64,000 nucleotides of DNA, taken from contig NZ_JAPEHU010000004.1 of the NCBI RefSeq assembly GCF_028823635.1, forward strand, positions 1-64,000. The letters are read 5' to 3'. Source of the DNA: Demequina sp. B12. GTDB taxonomy: Bacteria; Actinomycetota; Actinomycetes; Actinomycetales; Demequinaceae. Both the position numbers and the translations under genes were made by a program. This document shows positions 51,594 through 61,229 of the stretch, piece after piece; within the stretch, counting starts at the first letter, position 1; each line of letters starts with the position of its first letter. Below the pieces are notes generated by a model. That model saw only the letters and a list, made by a program, of their open reading frames with translations. It had not been told where the DNA came from and ran no database searches.

Positions 51594-53741
51594 ATGAAGA
51601 ATGCCTTCAGTCTGCGTCGTCTCATTCCGCTGATCCTGCTTGCTGTCCTCTTGGGTTGGCTGATTTCTGGCCTCTTTGCGCCCCAAGTGCAGCGCATCGA
51701 CACGTCTCAGGGCCTCGCGGTCCTGGAGACGGGCTTGGTGGACCAAGCCAAGATTGTCGATCGCGATCAGCGCGTTGAACTGGTCCTGAGCGAGTCGTGG
51801 GCGGACAACTTGCCCGAGGACGCGCCCGAGGAGTGGGCTGACTACCCGGCCAAGGTTGAGTTCTTTTATGTGGCGCCGCAGGGTGAGCAGATTGTTGACA
51901 CGGTCGCGTCTGCTGATCCGCCGCAGGGGTATGACTCGGAGGTGCCGCAGACCTCGATCTGGAGCACGCTGCTGTTCACGTTCCTGCCGATCTTGCTGCT
52001 GGTGGGTCTGTTCTGGTTCTTGATGTCGTCGATGCAGGGTGGCGGCGGAAAGATCATGCAGTTCGGTAAGTCGAAGGCTTCCATGGTGAGCCCCGACACC
52101 CCGACTGTGAAGTTTGATGACGTGGCTGGTGTTGACGAGGCTGTCGACGAGCTGCGTGAGATTCAGGAGTTCTTGGAAAGCCCCGCGAAGTTCCAGGCGG
52201 TGGGCGCCAAGATCCCCAAGGGTGTGCTGCTGTATGGCCCGCCCGGAACGGGTAAGACTCTGCTGGCCCGCGCTGTTGCGGGTGAGGCGGGCGTGCCGTT
52301 CTTCCACATTTCTGGTTCTGACTTTGTCGAGATGTTTGTGGGTGTGGGCGCGAGCCGCGTTCGCGACCTGTTTGAGCAGGCCAAGAAGAACGCTCCGGCG
52401 ATCATCTTTGTCGATGAGATCGACGCGGTGGGTCGTCATCGAGGCGCGGGCATGGGCGGTGGCCACGATGAGCGTGAGCAGACCCTGAACCAGATGCTGG
52501 TGGAGATGGATGGCTTCGACTCCACGACGAACGTCATCATCATTGCGGCAACGAACCGTCCCGACATTCTGGACCCGGCGTTGCTGCGTCCCGGTCGTTT
52601 TGACCGTCAGGTGGGCGTTGATGGCCCTGACTTGAAGGGTCGTTTGAAGGTCTTGGAGGTGCACTCCAAGGGCAAGCCGATGTCCCCAGAGGTGGACTTG
52701 GACGCGATTGCGCGCCGTACGCCTGGGTTCACGGGTGCGGACTTGGCGAACGTGCTGAACGAGGCGGCGCTGTTGACGGCCCGTAAGGATGCGCAGCTGA
52801 TTGGGCCTCACGAGTTGGATGAGGCCATTGACCGTGTCATCGCTGGGCCGCAGAAGCGGACCCGTGTGATGAACGATCATGACAAGACGGTGACGGCGTA
52901 TCACGAGGGCGGTCACGCGTTGGTGGCGGCAGCCATGAACTTCACGGATCCGGTCACGAAGGTGACGATTCTGCCGCGTGGTCGTGCTTTGGGCTACACG
53001 ATGGTGATGCCGCAGGAGGACCGCTATTCCAAGACGCGTAACCAGTTGCTCGATAACTTGGCGTACGCGATGGGTGGCCGTGTCGCGGAGGAACTCGTGT
53101 TTGGCGACCCGAGCACCGGTGCGAGCAACGACATTTCTCAGGCGACGGACACTGCACGTCAGATGGTGACGGAGTACGGCATGTCGACTGACATTGGTTC
53201 GGTGCGTCTGGCGGGAAGCTCTGGCGAGGTGTTCTTGGGTCGTGACATGGGTCATGGCCGGGACTACTCGGAGTCGAGCGCGGCGATCGTGGACCGCGAG
53301 GTTCGCACCTTGATGGACAACGCGATGGCTGAGGCCACGAAGGCGTTGCAGGCCAACCGTGGCATTTTGGACGTGCTTGCCAAGGAACTCCTGGAGAAGG
53401 AGACCTTGAATGAGAAGGAGCTTGCGGAGCTCTTCAAGGACGTCAAGAAGATCGCGAAGCGTAAGCACTGGGTGTCGGGTGACTGGGCCCCCAAGACGGC
53501 GCCGCGCAAGAGGCCGGTGACTGCTCCCGCACCGCCCAAGGAAGAGCCGAAGGACACGGTGGGCACGGAGGAGCCGGTGGACGCTGTTGAGGCCTCGGCA
53601 GTACGGGCCGATGCTGGGGATGCGTCTGCGACGTCCGTGGCGGACGATGCCAGCCAGGACCGCCCGGTGCAGGACCGCCCGGTGCAGGATGGCGCGGCTC
53701 AGGATGGTGGCGAAGCGTCGGGCAAGGACGCGACGTCATGA
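51594..53741 (+). CDS. ftsH: ATP-dependent zinc metalloprotease FtsH
   Basis: The 715-aa membrane AAA+ protease has two N-terminal helices (about residues 9-27 and 120-142) around a small extracytoplasmic domain. Next are Walker A GPPGTGKT (about 214), Walker [12 protein letters not shown], the SRH (RPGRFDRQV) and the zinc site HEGGH (about 437). The last roughly 90 residues form an acidic, Ala/Pro/Asp-rich tail ([15 protein letters not shown]) typical of actinobacterial FtsH. It degrades membrane and regulatory proteins. The stop overlaps folE by 4 nt. Confidence 0.97.
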   Translation: MKNAFSLRRLIPLILLAVLLGWLISGLFAPQVQRIDTSQGLAVLETGLVDQAKIVDRDQRVELVLSESWADNLPEDAPEEWADYPAKVEFFYVAPQGEQIVDTVASADPPQGYDSEVPQTSIWSTLLFTFLPILLLVGLFWFLMSSMQGGGGKIMQFGKSKASMVSPDTPTVKFDDVAGVDEAVDELREIQEFLESPAKFQAVGAKIPKGVLLYGPPGTGKTLLARAVAGEAGVPFFHISGSDFVEMFVGVGASRVRDLFEQAKKNAPAIIFVDEIDAVGRHRGAGMGGGHDEREQTLNQMLVEMDGFDSTTNVIIIAATNRPDILDPALLRPGRFDRQVGVDGPDLKGRLKVLEVHSKGKPMSPEVDLDAIARRTPGFTGADLANVLNEAALLTARKDAQLIGPHELDEAIDRVIAGPQKRTRVMNDHDKTVTAYHEGGHALVAAAMNFTDPVTKVTILPRGRALGYTMVMPQEDRYSKTRNQLLDNLAYAMGGRVAEELVFGDPSTGASNDISQATDTARQMVTEYGMSTDIGSVRLAGSSGEVFLGRDMGHGRDYSESSAAIVDREVRTLMDNAMAEATKALQANRGILDVLAKELLEKETLNEKELAELFKDVKKIAKRKHWVSGDWAPKTAPRKRPVTAPAPPKEEPKDTVGTEEPVDAVEASAVRADAGDASATSVADDASQDRPVQDRPVQDGAAQDGGEASGKDATS

Positions 53742-54391
53742 CGGAGCCGACGACGGCGAACGGTGGTGCCGCTAGTGGTGAGTCCCGGGTGCCGGTGGAT
53801 GCTGATCCGGTGGTCTCGTCTGCGCATGGTGTGGATCATGCGCGTGCCCAGGCTGCGGTGCGCGAGTTGCTGCTCGCGATTGGGGAGGACCCTGAGCGTG
53901 ACGGTTTGAAGGACACTCCTGCGCGCGTGGCACGGGCGTATGAGGAGTTCTTCGCGGGCTTGCATCAGGATCCGGGTGAGGTCTTGAGCACGGTGTTTGA
54001 GCTGGGTCATGAAGAGATGATCTTGGTGAAGGACATTGAGTTGTACTCGATGTGTGAGCATCATTTGGTGCCTTTCCACGGGGTCGCGCATGTCGCGTAC
54101 ATTCCGGGCGATGACGGTCGCATCACTGGTTTGAGTAAGTTGGCTCGCTTGGTTGAGTTGTATGCGCGCCGCCCCCAAGTCCAGGAACGTCTCACCACGC
54201 AGGTGGCGGATGCGCTGGTCAAGCACCTTGGTGCCCGCGGCGTGATTGTGGTCGTGGAGGCCGAGCACCTGTGCATGTCGATGCGTGGGATCCGCAAGCC
54301 GGGTTCGCGCACGGTGACCAGTGCGGTGCGCGGCATTATGCGAGACGCCGCCACCCGTGCGGAGGCCATGAGTCTCATCGTCGGAAAGTAG
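53738..54391 (+). CDS. folE: GTP cyclohydrolase I
   Basis: This 217-aa protein has the zinc and active-site motif [16 protein letters not shown] and [19 protein letters not shown]. The first roughly 35 residues are a variable Ala/Ser-rich extension. It makes dihydroneopterin triphosphate from GTP, the first step of folate synthesis. It is coupled to ftsH (ATGA) and followed by folP after 6 nt. Confidence 0.97.
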   Translation: MTEPTTANGGAASGESRVPVDADPVVSSAHGVDHARAQAAVRELLLAIGEDPERDGLKDTPARVARAYEEFFAGLHQDPGEVLSTVFELGHEEMILVKDIELYSMCEHHLVPFHGVAHVAYIPGDDGRITGLSKLARLVELYARRPQVQERLTTQVADALVKHLGARGVIVVVEAEHLCMSMRGIRKPGSRTVTSAVRGIMRDAATRAEAMSLIVGK

Positions 54392-54397
54392 GCGGTC

Positions 54398-55216
54398 GTG
54401 ACGCTCGTCATGGGCATCGTCAACGTCACCCCGGATAGTTTCAGCGATGGGGGACGGTGGGCGTCGGCCGATGCCGCGATTGAGCAGGGCCTTCGGCTCG
54501 CCCGGCAGGGTGCGGACATCATCGATGTGGGCGGCGAGTCAACCCGTCCGGGCGCGGCGCCGGTAGACCGTGCCGAGGAACACGCGCGGGTCGTGCCGGT
54601 CGTTGAGGCTCTGACGGCTGAAGGTCTGACGGTGTCGATCGACACCATGTGGGCGTCAACTGCTCAGGCTGCCGTGGCTGCTGGCGCTTCGCTCGTCAAC
54701 GATGTGTCGGGGGGTCTAGCCGATCCGGTGATGGCGTCCACGGTCGCGGATGCGGGCTGTGACTTTGTGGCGATGCATTGGCGGGCCCCGTCAGCCCTCA
54801 TGGATGCGCGCGACTCGTATGTCGATGTCGTGGCGGAGGTCCGTGATGAACTGGCCGCGCGGCTTGACGCGCTGACCGCGGCGGGTATTGACGCGCAGCG
54901 GATCATTCTTGATCCCGGTCTTGGTTTCTCCAAGGTCGGTGAGTCGAACTGGCCGCTGTTGGCGAACATCGGCGCGTGGGCGGGGGATGCCAGGGTGCTG
55001 ATCGGTGCGTCGCGCAAGCGGTTTCTGGGGGCCGCGATTGCGGTGCCGGGTTTGGCACACCCGGAGCCGGAGGGTCGCGATCATGCGACGACTGCGGTGA
55101 CGACTTTGTGTGCGGACCGTGGTGTGTGGGGGGTTCGAGTTCACGATGCTCAGGCGGCGGCTGACGCAATTGCGGTCGTGTCTGCTTGGCAGAACGCCTT
55201 TGACACGGAAGAGTAA
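54398..55216 (+). CDS. folP: Dihydropteroate synthase
   Basis: The 272-aa TIM barrel (GTG 54398) has MGIVNVTPDSFSDGG, the pterin-binding GGESTRPGA, IDTMWA, NDVSGG and DPGLGFSK. It joins pterin pyrophosphate with p-aminobenzoate and is the sulfonamide target in bacteria. It is the second enzyme gene of the folE-folP-folBK operon. Confidence 0.96.
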   Translation: MTLVMGIVNVTPDSFSDGGRWASADAAIEQGLRLARQGADIIDVGGESTRPGAAPVDRAEEHARVVPVVEALTAEGLTVSIDTMWASTAQAAVAAGASLVNDVSGGLADPVMASTVADAGCDFVAMHWRAPSALMDARDSYVDVVAEVRDELAARLDALTAAGIDAQRIILDPGLGFSKVGESNWPLLANIGAWAGDARVLIGASRKRFLGAAIAVPGLAHPEPEGRDHATTAVTTLCADRGVWGVRVHDAQAAADAIAVVSAWQNAFDTEE

Positions 55217-55221
55217 CGACC

Positions 55222-56280
55222 ATGACAGTGCAAGTGCGCCCGTATGTGAAAGACGGCATCGAGCTGGACCAGATCGCGGTGGAGGGGATCCGCGTCACCG
55301 GTCATCACGGAGTGTTTGACGCGGAACGTGAGACTGGTCAGGTGTTTATGGCCGATGTCGTGGTGCATGTGAATGCCCGCACGGCTGGCGCCAACGATGA
55401 CTTGACGGCCACGGTGAACTACTCGGATTTGGCCGATGCCGTGGCTGAGGTTTTGGCGGGGCAGCCGGCGCTGTTGATTGAGTCGGTGGCGGAGCGGATT
55501 GCGCGCGTGGCTCTGGAGTTTGATGGCGTGTATTGCGCTGATGTGACGGTCCACAAGCCGCAGGCGCCGTTGCATGTGGAGTTTAAGGATGTGGCCGTCA
55601 CGATCCGTCGTGATCTGCGTGATGGCGGGTTGTGGGCGGACAAGCGCATTGGTTCGTCGGCGGGTGCTTCGGATGATCCGTTCGATCCGGGTGCGGGTCC
55701 TGTGCGTGATGAGTTGGATCGCCGTCCGCTTCAGCCCGCGAAGGTGCTGCTCGCGTTGGGCGGCAACTTGGGGGATGTGGAGCCGACGCTGCGTCAGGCT
55801 GTCAGCGATTTGCATCGGGTGACTGGTGTTGAGGTCAAGTCCGCGTCTCCGTTGGTGCGGTCGACTCCTGAGGGTGGGGCTGATCAGCCGGATTATTTGA
55901 ACGCGGTGGTGCGCATTGAGACGTCGATGTCTCCGCGCGAACTGTTGGCCGCATGCCAGGGCATTGAGATGGTGCATGGTCGGGACCGCACGGACCCTAC
56001 GGGTAACCGCACTCTTGATATCGACATCGTGGCGTATGGGGATCTTGTGGCGACTACGTGGGATTTGGTGTTGCCCCATCCGCGTGCCCATCAGCGCCCG
56101 TTTGTGTTGTTGCCATGGTCGGCGATGGAGCCCGATGCTGTGTTGACTCCGCACGGTCGTGTGGCGGATCTGGCGCGGACGGCCGGTACGGAGGGTGTGG
56201 CGTTGGTCGATGACCGGTGGCCGCGCCCGCAGGCCGACCCGACCGCCCCGTCGGCCGCATCGGCTCCTCCTGCGCAGTAG
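55222..56280 (+). CDS. folBK: Bifunctional dihydroneopterin aldolase / HPPK
   Basis: The 352-aa protein fuses FolB (residues about 1-130; GIRVTGHHGVFDAERETGQ, TVNYSDLAD) to FolK (about 170-335; LALGGNLGD, RDRTDPTGNRTLDIDIVAYGD, LPHPRAHQRPFVL, in pieces). A linker rich in Asp/Gly/Pro joins them. The fusion performs two consecutive steps of folate synthesis; such fusions occur in several actinobacteria. The C-terminal 20 residues are Ala/Pro-rich and probably disordered. Confidence 0.95.
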   Translation: MTVQVRPYVKDGIELDQIAVEGIRVTGHHGVFDAERETGQVFMADVVVHVNARTAGANDDLTATVNYSDLADAVAEVLAGQPALLIESVAERIARVALEFDGVYCADVTVHKPQAPLHVEFKDVAVTIRRDLRDGGLWADKRIGSSAGASDDPFDPGAGPVRDELDRRPLQPAKVLLALGGNLGDVEPTLRQAVSDLHRVTGVEVKSASPLVRSTPEGGADQPDYLNAVVRIETSMSPRELLAACQGIEMVHGRDRTDPTGNRTLDIDIVAYGDLVATTWDLVLPHPRAHQRPFVLLPWSAMEPDAVLTPHGRVADLARTAGTEGVALVDDRWPRPQADPTAPSAASAPPAQ

Positions 56281-56289
56281 GACTGCGGC

Positions 56290-56757
56290 ATGCAGGTGTT
56301 GACGTGGCAGCGCCTCACGTTGGTGGGGTTGGTGTCGCTTGCGCTGGTGTGGCTGGGGATCCGTTTGTGGGATTCTTCAGGTAGCACGCCGCCTCATGTG
56401 CCGTGGAGTGCGTCGGTGATCGCGTTGGTTGCTGGCGGTGTCGCTTTGTGGTTGGGGTGGCAGGTGCGACGTTTCTTGAAGGGTAAGCGCCCGGATCTGT
56501 CGCCGTTGAGGGCTGCCCGGACTGCGGTGTATGCGCAAGCGTGTGCCCTGGTGGGTGTGGTGTTGGCCGGTGGCTATGGCGGTTTTGCGTTGGGCTTGTT
56601 GGACGGCTGGTCGCATACTCCTCGCCGCGAGGTGATTGTGTCAGCGTTGATTGCGGCGGGGTCCGCGTTGGTGTTGATGGCTGCCGGGGTGGTGGCGGAG
56701 CGGTGGTGCCGTCATAGCGACGAGGACGATGACCGCAAGGAAGCAAGTCCCGCCTAG
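56290..56757 (+). CDS. DUF3180 family membrane protein
   Basis: This 155-aa protein has four predicted membrane helices, with a basic loop between helices 2 and 3 (RRFLKGKRPDLSPLRAARTA). DUF3180 genes follow folK in many actinobacteria, which is the main basis of this call. The function is unknown. It starts 9 nt after the folBK stop and is likely in the same operon. Confidence 0.85.
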   Translation: MQVLTWQRLTLVGLVSLALVWLGIRLWDSSGSTPPHVPWSASVIALVAGGVALWLGWQVRRFLKGKRPDLSPLRAARTAVYAQACALVGVVLAGGYGGFALGLLDGWSHTPRREVIVSALIAAGSALVLMAAGVVAERWCRHSDEDDDRKEASPA

Positions 56758-56796
56758 CGCGCCTGCGGCGTCGGCGCCACCTGGCAGACTTGTGCC

Positions 56797-57276
56797 ATGA
56801 CCTGGTATCACCCTGACAGCACTGACTGGACGTATGTGTCGCGTTCGTTGATTCCGGCGCGCATCATCACGTTGTGGATCTGGATTGCGGTTCCTGCGAT
56901 TGCGCTTGTGGTCGTGGGTGCGTTGACGTCTCCGTGGGTGTTTGCGGGGTTGGCGGTGTTGCTGCTCGTGGGGTTGTGGGGCTCGTGGGTGGTGGTGCGT
57001 CAGGTGACGGCGCATGCGTGGATGGAGCGCGAAGACGACCTGGTAGTGAAGAAGGGTCGCTTGTGGCGGTCGGTCACGGTGGTGCCTTATGGGCGCATGC
57101 AGTATGTGGAGGTGTCGGCGGGCCCGTTGGCGCGTGCGTTTGGCATTGCGACGGTCCAGCTGCACACGGCGTCGCCGGGTACTGATGCGGCTATTGCGGG
57201 GGTTCCGGCGGAGGAAGCGGCGCGTTTGCGTGACCGGTTGTCGAGCCGTGGCGAAGCGCAGTTGGCTGGACTATGA
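56797..57276 (+). CDS. Bacterial PH (bPH2) domain membrane protein, small subunit-like
   Basis: The 159-aa protein has two close membrane helices at about residues 25-65, followed by one bPH2 domain (REDDLVVKKGRLWRSVTVVPYGRMQYVEVSAGPLAR, in pieces). It resembles YdbS, which works together with a larger multi-PH partner encoded next. The stop overlaps the start of that gene by 4 nt. The role in the envelope is unknown; in Bacillus the YdbST pair affects resistance to certain bacteriocins. Confidence 0.86.
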   Translation: MTWYHPDSTDWTYVSRSLIPARIITLWIWIAVPAIALVVVGALTSPWVFAGLAVLLLVGLWGSWVVVRQVTAHAWMEREDDLVVKKGRLWRSVTVVPYGRMQYVEVSAGPLARAFGIATVQLHTASPGTDAAIAGVPAEEAARLRDRLSSRGEAQLAGL

Positions 57277-58961
57277 ACGATCCTTTTGTGGTGAATCCGC
57301 AGCCGGGGTTGGTGTTCCGGGCCCCTCGGGAGTGGACGCGTTTGCATCCTGTGTCGCCGTTGCTGGGTGGCTGGGCTGTGATGGGTGCCGTGGTGGCGAT
57401 TGCTGCGTACAACATCTTGCCGGAGTGGCTGGGTGGCTCGGATGCGGTGAAGGACACGGTGTCCTATATCTGGGGCTCGATCCTGTGGGTTGCGGTGGGG
57501 GTGTTGCTCCTCATTGGCATCGTGATTGCGATGGGGTACGCGCAGTGGCGGGTGAATGAGTATCGGTTGTCGGATACTGCGGTGGAGGAGCGCAAGGGCA
57601 TCCTCATGAAGCAGCATCGGCAGGCCCGTCTGGACCGCCTGCAGGCGGTCGATGTGGTGCAGCCGCTGCTGGCGAGGATCTTTGGTTTCGCTTCCCTCAA
57701 GATTGAGGTTGCGGGTGGCGCAGAGTCCGGCATCGAGTTGCAGTTCATGCGGCTGGGGGATGCGGAGGCAATGCGCAATGAGTTGTTGGCGCTCGCGGCG
57801 GGCGTGAAGCGCGCGAAAGCGCAGGGCCTGGACGCGTCTGTGGACGCGGTGGTCGCGGGTGCGGGGGTGGCGCCTGGGGCGCCGTTCCCGGGGGCCGATG
57901 CCATGGGCACGCAGGCCCCGGTCGTTCAGACACCGGATGGTCACGTGCCGCGCGACGACAGCAGCGGTGCTGCGACGTACGCTGCCGCGGGATCGCTGCG
58001 TGATGTGGCGCGTCCGTTTGAGCGTGGGGTAGCAGAGGTTGCGGAGACCCCGGAGCGCGAGATCTATCACGTGGAGGTCAAGCGCCTCCTGATGTCGATT
58101 GTGTTGTCTGCCGGCTTCTGGTGGATGTTGTCGATTCCAGTGATCGTGATCATCTCGATCATTGTTGCTGGGGGAGGGTCGCTCACAGCGCTGCTGGCCG
58201 CGACCGGTGGTGGCTTGGTGGCCATTCTTCCTGCGGTGCTTGCGGTGGGTGGTTACGCGTGGAACGAGTTGAACTCTGGCTTCAACTTCCGCGCTGCGTT
58301 GTCGGAGGACGGCATTCGTCTGCGTCATGGGTTGACGGAGACTCGCCGTCAGACGTTGCCCCCCGGCCGTATCCAGGCGGTGAAGTTTAAGCAGGGCTTG
58401 TTGTGGCGTAAGCGTGATTGGTGGAAGGTCACCATCAATGTTGCGGGGTACCAGGATGAGGCCGAAAAGGTCTCAACGTTGCTTCCGGTGGGCGACCGTC
58501 AAGACGCGTTGACGGCATTGTGGATGGTGTTGCCGGACTTGGGCGATCCTGATCCTGCGGGCACGGTGTCGCTGGCGTTGTCCGGCACGGGTGAGGATGG
58601 CGGTTTCACGGGAGTTCCGCAGCGTGCGCGCTTGTTTGACCCGCTGCAGTGGCGCAACCGTGGGGTGCGTGCCACGGACCGGGCGTTGTTCATTCGTCGT
58701 GGATGGCTCACTCGTGAAGTGTGTGTGGTGCCGCACGAGCGCACGCAGTCCTTGGGAATCTCGCAGGGCCCGTTACAGCGTGCCCGGCATGTCGCTGATG
58801 TCCAGGTTCACTCCACGAATGGTCCGGTGAGGCCGGTAGCGCGGCACCTCGATGTGGAGGACGCTGTCGCGTTGCTGGATGCTCAGGCTGCGCGGGCTGC
58901 GGAAGGACGTAAGCATCAGACCCCGGAGCAGTGGATGTCTGCGGTGGGTCTCCGTGACTAG
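57273..58961 (+). CDS. Multi-PH (bPH2) domain membrane protein, YdbT-like
   Basis: The 562-aa protein has two pairs of membrane helices (about residues 35-90 and 270-330) and three bPH2-type segments, with cores such as LMKQHRQARLDRLQAVDVVQP and GLTETRRQTLPPGRIQAVKF in short form. The loop between the first PH segment and the second helix pair is Ala/Asp-rich and about 90 residues long. It forms a coupled pair with the gene upstream. Its end overlaps the next gene by 8 nt. Confidence 0.87.
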   Translation: MNDPFVVNPQPGLVFRAPREWTRLHPVSPLLGGWAVMGAVVAIAAYNILPEWLGGSDAVKDTVSYIWGSILWVAVGVLLLIGIVIAMGYAQWRVNEYRLSDTAVEERKGILMKQHRQARLDRLQAVDVVQPLLARIFGFASLKIEVAGGAESGIELQFMRLGDAEAMRNELLALAAGVKRAKAQGLDASVDAVVAGAGVAPGAPFPGADAMGTQAPVVQTPDGHVPRDDSSGAATYAAAGSLRDVARPFERGVAEVAETPEREIYHVEVKRLLMSIVLSAGFWWMLSIPVIVIISIIVAGGGSLTALLAATGGGLVAILPAVLAVGGYAWNELNSGFNFRAALSEDGIRLRHGLTETRRQTLPPGRIQAVKFKQGLLWRKRDWWKVTINVAGYQDEAEKVSTLLPVGDRQDALTALWMVLPDLGDPDPAGTVSLALSGTGEDGGFTGVPQRARLFDPLQWRNRGVRATDRALFIRRGWLTREVCVVPHERTQSLGISQGPLQRARHVADVQVHSTNGPVRPVARHLDVEDAVALLDAQAARAAEGRKHQTPEQWMSAVGLRD

Positions 58962-59838
58962 GCCGGGCAGGCTCAAGGTTGGCGTTGTTGGCGCCGGCCG
59001 GGTGGGCGCGGTTCTGGCGGCGGCGCTTCGGGCCGCTCAGCACCAGGTGGTGGGCGCCACGGGTGTGTCGGAGGAATCGTTGTCGCGCATCGACGCCTTG
59101 CTGCCTGGCGTGCCTGTGATGGAGCCCCAGGACGTCGTGCGGGAAGCGGATGTGGTGTTGCTGACCGTGCCGGATGACTCGATTGCTGCTGTTGCCGCAG
59201 GTTTGGCTCACCTGGACGTGTGGCGTGCGGGCCAGATCGTGATTCATGCGTCGGGGCGCTGGGGTGTGGGTGCGCTCGCGGATGCCGCCGCGAAGGGTGT
59301 GATGCCGCTGGCGATCCATCCTGCGATGACGTTCACTGGTACCTCTTTGGACCTGAGCCGGATGACGGGGGCGGCGTTTGCGGTGACGGCAGCCGCTCCG
59401 TTGTTGCCCATTGCGCAAGCCTTGGTGGTGGAGATGGGAGGCGAGCCGGTCGTGGTTGAGGAGGAGGACCGGCCGGCCTATCACGCGGCATTGGTCCATG
59501 GGGCGAACCACGTCGTGACGGCGTTGTCGCAATCTGCGAGCGTGCTGTCGCGCATCGGGGTCGACGATCCCGCACGGGTGTTGGGCCCGTTGGCGCATGC
59601 GTCGGTTGACAACGCGTTGGGTGAGGCACCGGGGGCGGTGGCGACGTTGACGGGTCCAGTGGTGCGCGGGGACGCGGGGACCGTGGCGGCGCATATCGCT
59701 GCCCTGGGATCTCAGCCAGAGGCACGGCAGGCGTACCGGGCGATGGCGCGCGCCACCGCTGATCTTGCGTTGAGCGGGGGCCGGATCAGTCCCGCGGCGT
59801 ATGCCGATGTGATTGCGGCGTTGGGAGTGGAACCGTGA
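58954..59838 (+). CDS. Rossmann-like DUF2520 oxidoreductase, candidate alternative ketopantoate reductase
   Basis: This 294-aa protein (GTG 58954) has an N-terminal NADP-binding loop VGVVGAGRVGAVLAAALR and LLTVPDDSIAAVAAGL, then HASGRWGVGAL, HPAMTFTGTS and a helical C-terminal DUF2520 domain (HAALVHGANHVVTALSQSA). Proteins of this type are encoded beside panC/panD in many bacteria, and one (PanG) was reported as a ketopantoate reductase. The stop overlaps panC by 4 nt, supporting that role. I do not assign a gene symbol because the reaction is inferred from context. Confidence 0.82.
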   Translation: MTRPGRLKVGVVGAGRVGAVLAAALRAAQHQVVGATGVSEESLSRIDALLPGVPVMEPQDVVREADVVLLTVPDDSIAAVAAGLAHLDVWRAGQIVIHASGRWGVGALADAAAKGVMPLAIHPAMTFTGTSLDLSRMTGAAFAVTAAAPLLPIAQALVVEMGGEPVVVEEEDRPAYHAALVHGANHVVTALSQSASVLSRIGVDDPARVLGPLAHASVDNALGEAPGAVATLTGPVVRGDAGTVAAHIAALGSQPEARQAYRAMARATADLALSGGRISPAAYADVIAALGVEP

Positions 59839-60710
59839 TTGTTGCTCGGACTGCGGAGGAGCTGGCGGCGGTGCCGCACCATGGCACGCGAGTGGTCGTG
59901 ATGACGATGGGTGCGTTGCATGACGGACACCTGGCGTTGGTGCGGCGTGCGCAAGAGCTGGGCGATCAGGTGGTGGTCACCATCTTTGTGAACCCCTTGC
60001 AGTTCAATGAGGCCGCTGATTACGAACGGTATCCACGCACGCTTGAGGCGGACTGTGCGTTGCTTGAGTCCCTGGGTGTCGACGCGGTGTTCGCCCCCGG
60101 TGACGAGGTCATGTACCCCGCTGGTGTTCCTGTGGTGTCGGTGAGTGCTGGCGTCATTGGCACGGTGTTGGAGGGTGCGGCGCGTCCGGGTCATTTCGAC
60201 GGTGTGGTGACGGTGGTGGCGAAGCTGCTGAACCTGACGCAACCGCAGGTGGCGGTCTTTGGTGCGAAGGACGCGCAACAGGTCATTGCTGTGCGGGCTT
60301 TGGTGCGCGACTTGAACTTCCCGGTTGCTATCGCGACTGCGTCCACGGTGAGGGATCCGGACGGGCTTGCCCAGTCCAGCCGCAACGTGTTTCTGTCACC
60401 CTCGGAGCGGGAATCTGCCCTGGCATTGTCGCGTTCTTTGCAGGAGGCCGATGCTGCTGCTCAGGCGGGGCGGAGCCTCGCGGACGTCGTGGCGGCGGGG
60501 CGTGAGGTCCTGTCGCGGGCGGCGGGCGTGGAGGTGGATTACTTCTCCGCGTTGAACCCCGCGGACGCAAGCGAAGTTCAGGGCGACTACCGTGGAGAGG
60601 TAGTGATCGCTGTGGCGGCCCATGTGGGAGCCACGCGTCTGATTGATAACGTCACCACGCGCATCGGCCCTCCAGAGGGTGCGGTAGGCGCGGAAGGAGA
60701 ACTGCAGTGA
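59835..60710 (+). CDS. panC: Pantothenate synthetase
   Basis: The 291-aa enzyme (GTG 59835, coupled start) has the nucleotidyl-transferase motif [17 protein letters not shown], the FVNPLQFN pantoate-binding segment, [19 protein letters not shown] and the KMSKS-like region ([11 protein letters not shown]). It joins pantoate and beta-alanine. It is the first biosynthetic partner of panD, which overlaps its end by 4 nt. Confidence 0.96.
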   Translation: MIVARTAEELAAVPHHGTRVVVMTMGALHDGHLALVRRAQELGDQVVVTIFVNPLQFNEAADYERYPRTLEADCALLESLGVDAVFAPGDEVMYPAGVPVVSVSAGVIGTVLEGAARPGHFDGVVTVVAKLLNLTQPQVAVFGAKDAQQVIAVRALVRDLNFPVAIATASTVRDPDGLAQSSRNVFLSPSERESALALSRSLQEADAAAQAGRSLADVVAAGREVLSRAAGVEVDYFSALNPADASEVQGDYRGEVVIAVAAHVGATRLIDNVTTRIGPPEGAVGAEGELQ

Positions 60711-61174
60711 CTTCCCTGCAACGGCCCATGATGATCGCGAAGATCCACCGGGCCACCGTCACCCAGGCGGACCTTCACTATGTGGGGTCCATCACGATCG
60801 ACGCCACGCTCATGGAGCATGCCGATCTCTTGCCGGGCCAGCAAGTGGATGTTGTTGACGTCACGAATGGTGCCCGACTGACGACGTATGCGATTCCTGG
60901 AGAGCCCGGCAGCGGCCAGATCTGTATCAACGGGGCTGCGGCCCATTTGGTGGATCCGGGCGATGTCATCATCATCATCGCTTACGGCATGCTCGCTGAT
61001 GCTGAGGCTCGGACGTTTGAGCCGCATGTGGTGTTTGTTGATGCGGAGAACCGCATCATCCAGGAATGTGACGATCCGGGTTCCGTTCCTGACGGTTATG
61101 GCTTGGAACGGTCCGGTGTGCCGGTGCACGATTTCCATCAGCGTGGCTGGGATGCGTACAAGACCGACCAGTAG
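60707..61174 (+). CDS. panD: Aspartate 1-decarboxylase (proenzyme)
   Basis: This 155-aa pyruvoyl enzyme has the self-cleavage site Gly-Ser in HYVGSITID, with the following conserved NGAR and GMLADAEA regions. It makes beta-alanine for PanC. The C-terminal 25 residues after DAENRIIQ extend beyond the shortest homologues, as in other actinobacteria. Confidence 0.96.
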   Translation: MTSLQRPMMIAKIHRATVTQADLHYVGSITIDATLMEHADLLPGQQVDVVDVTNGARLTTYAIPGEPGSGQICINGAAAHLVDPGDVIIIIAYGMLADAEARTFEPHVVFVDAENRIIQECDDPGSVPDGYGLERSGVPVHDFHQRGWDAYKTDQ

Positions 61175-61229
61175 CGGGCCAGGGACCATCGGGTGTCTGT
61201 CCCGGGTGGGGCGGCACTAGGTTGTCTTC

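Noticed and set aside
51483-53468. A 661-codon open frame antisense to ftsH
   Set aside because: The composition is Arg/His/Leu/Thr-rich with no domain. ftsH on the plus strand has every conserved motif.
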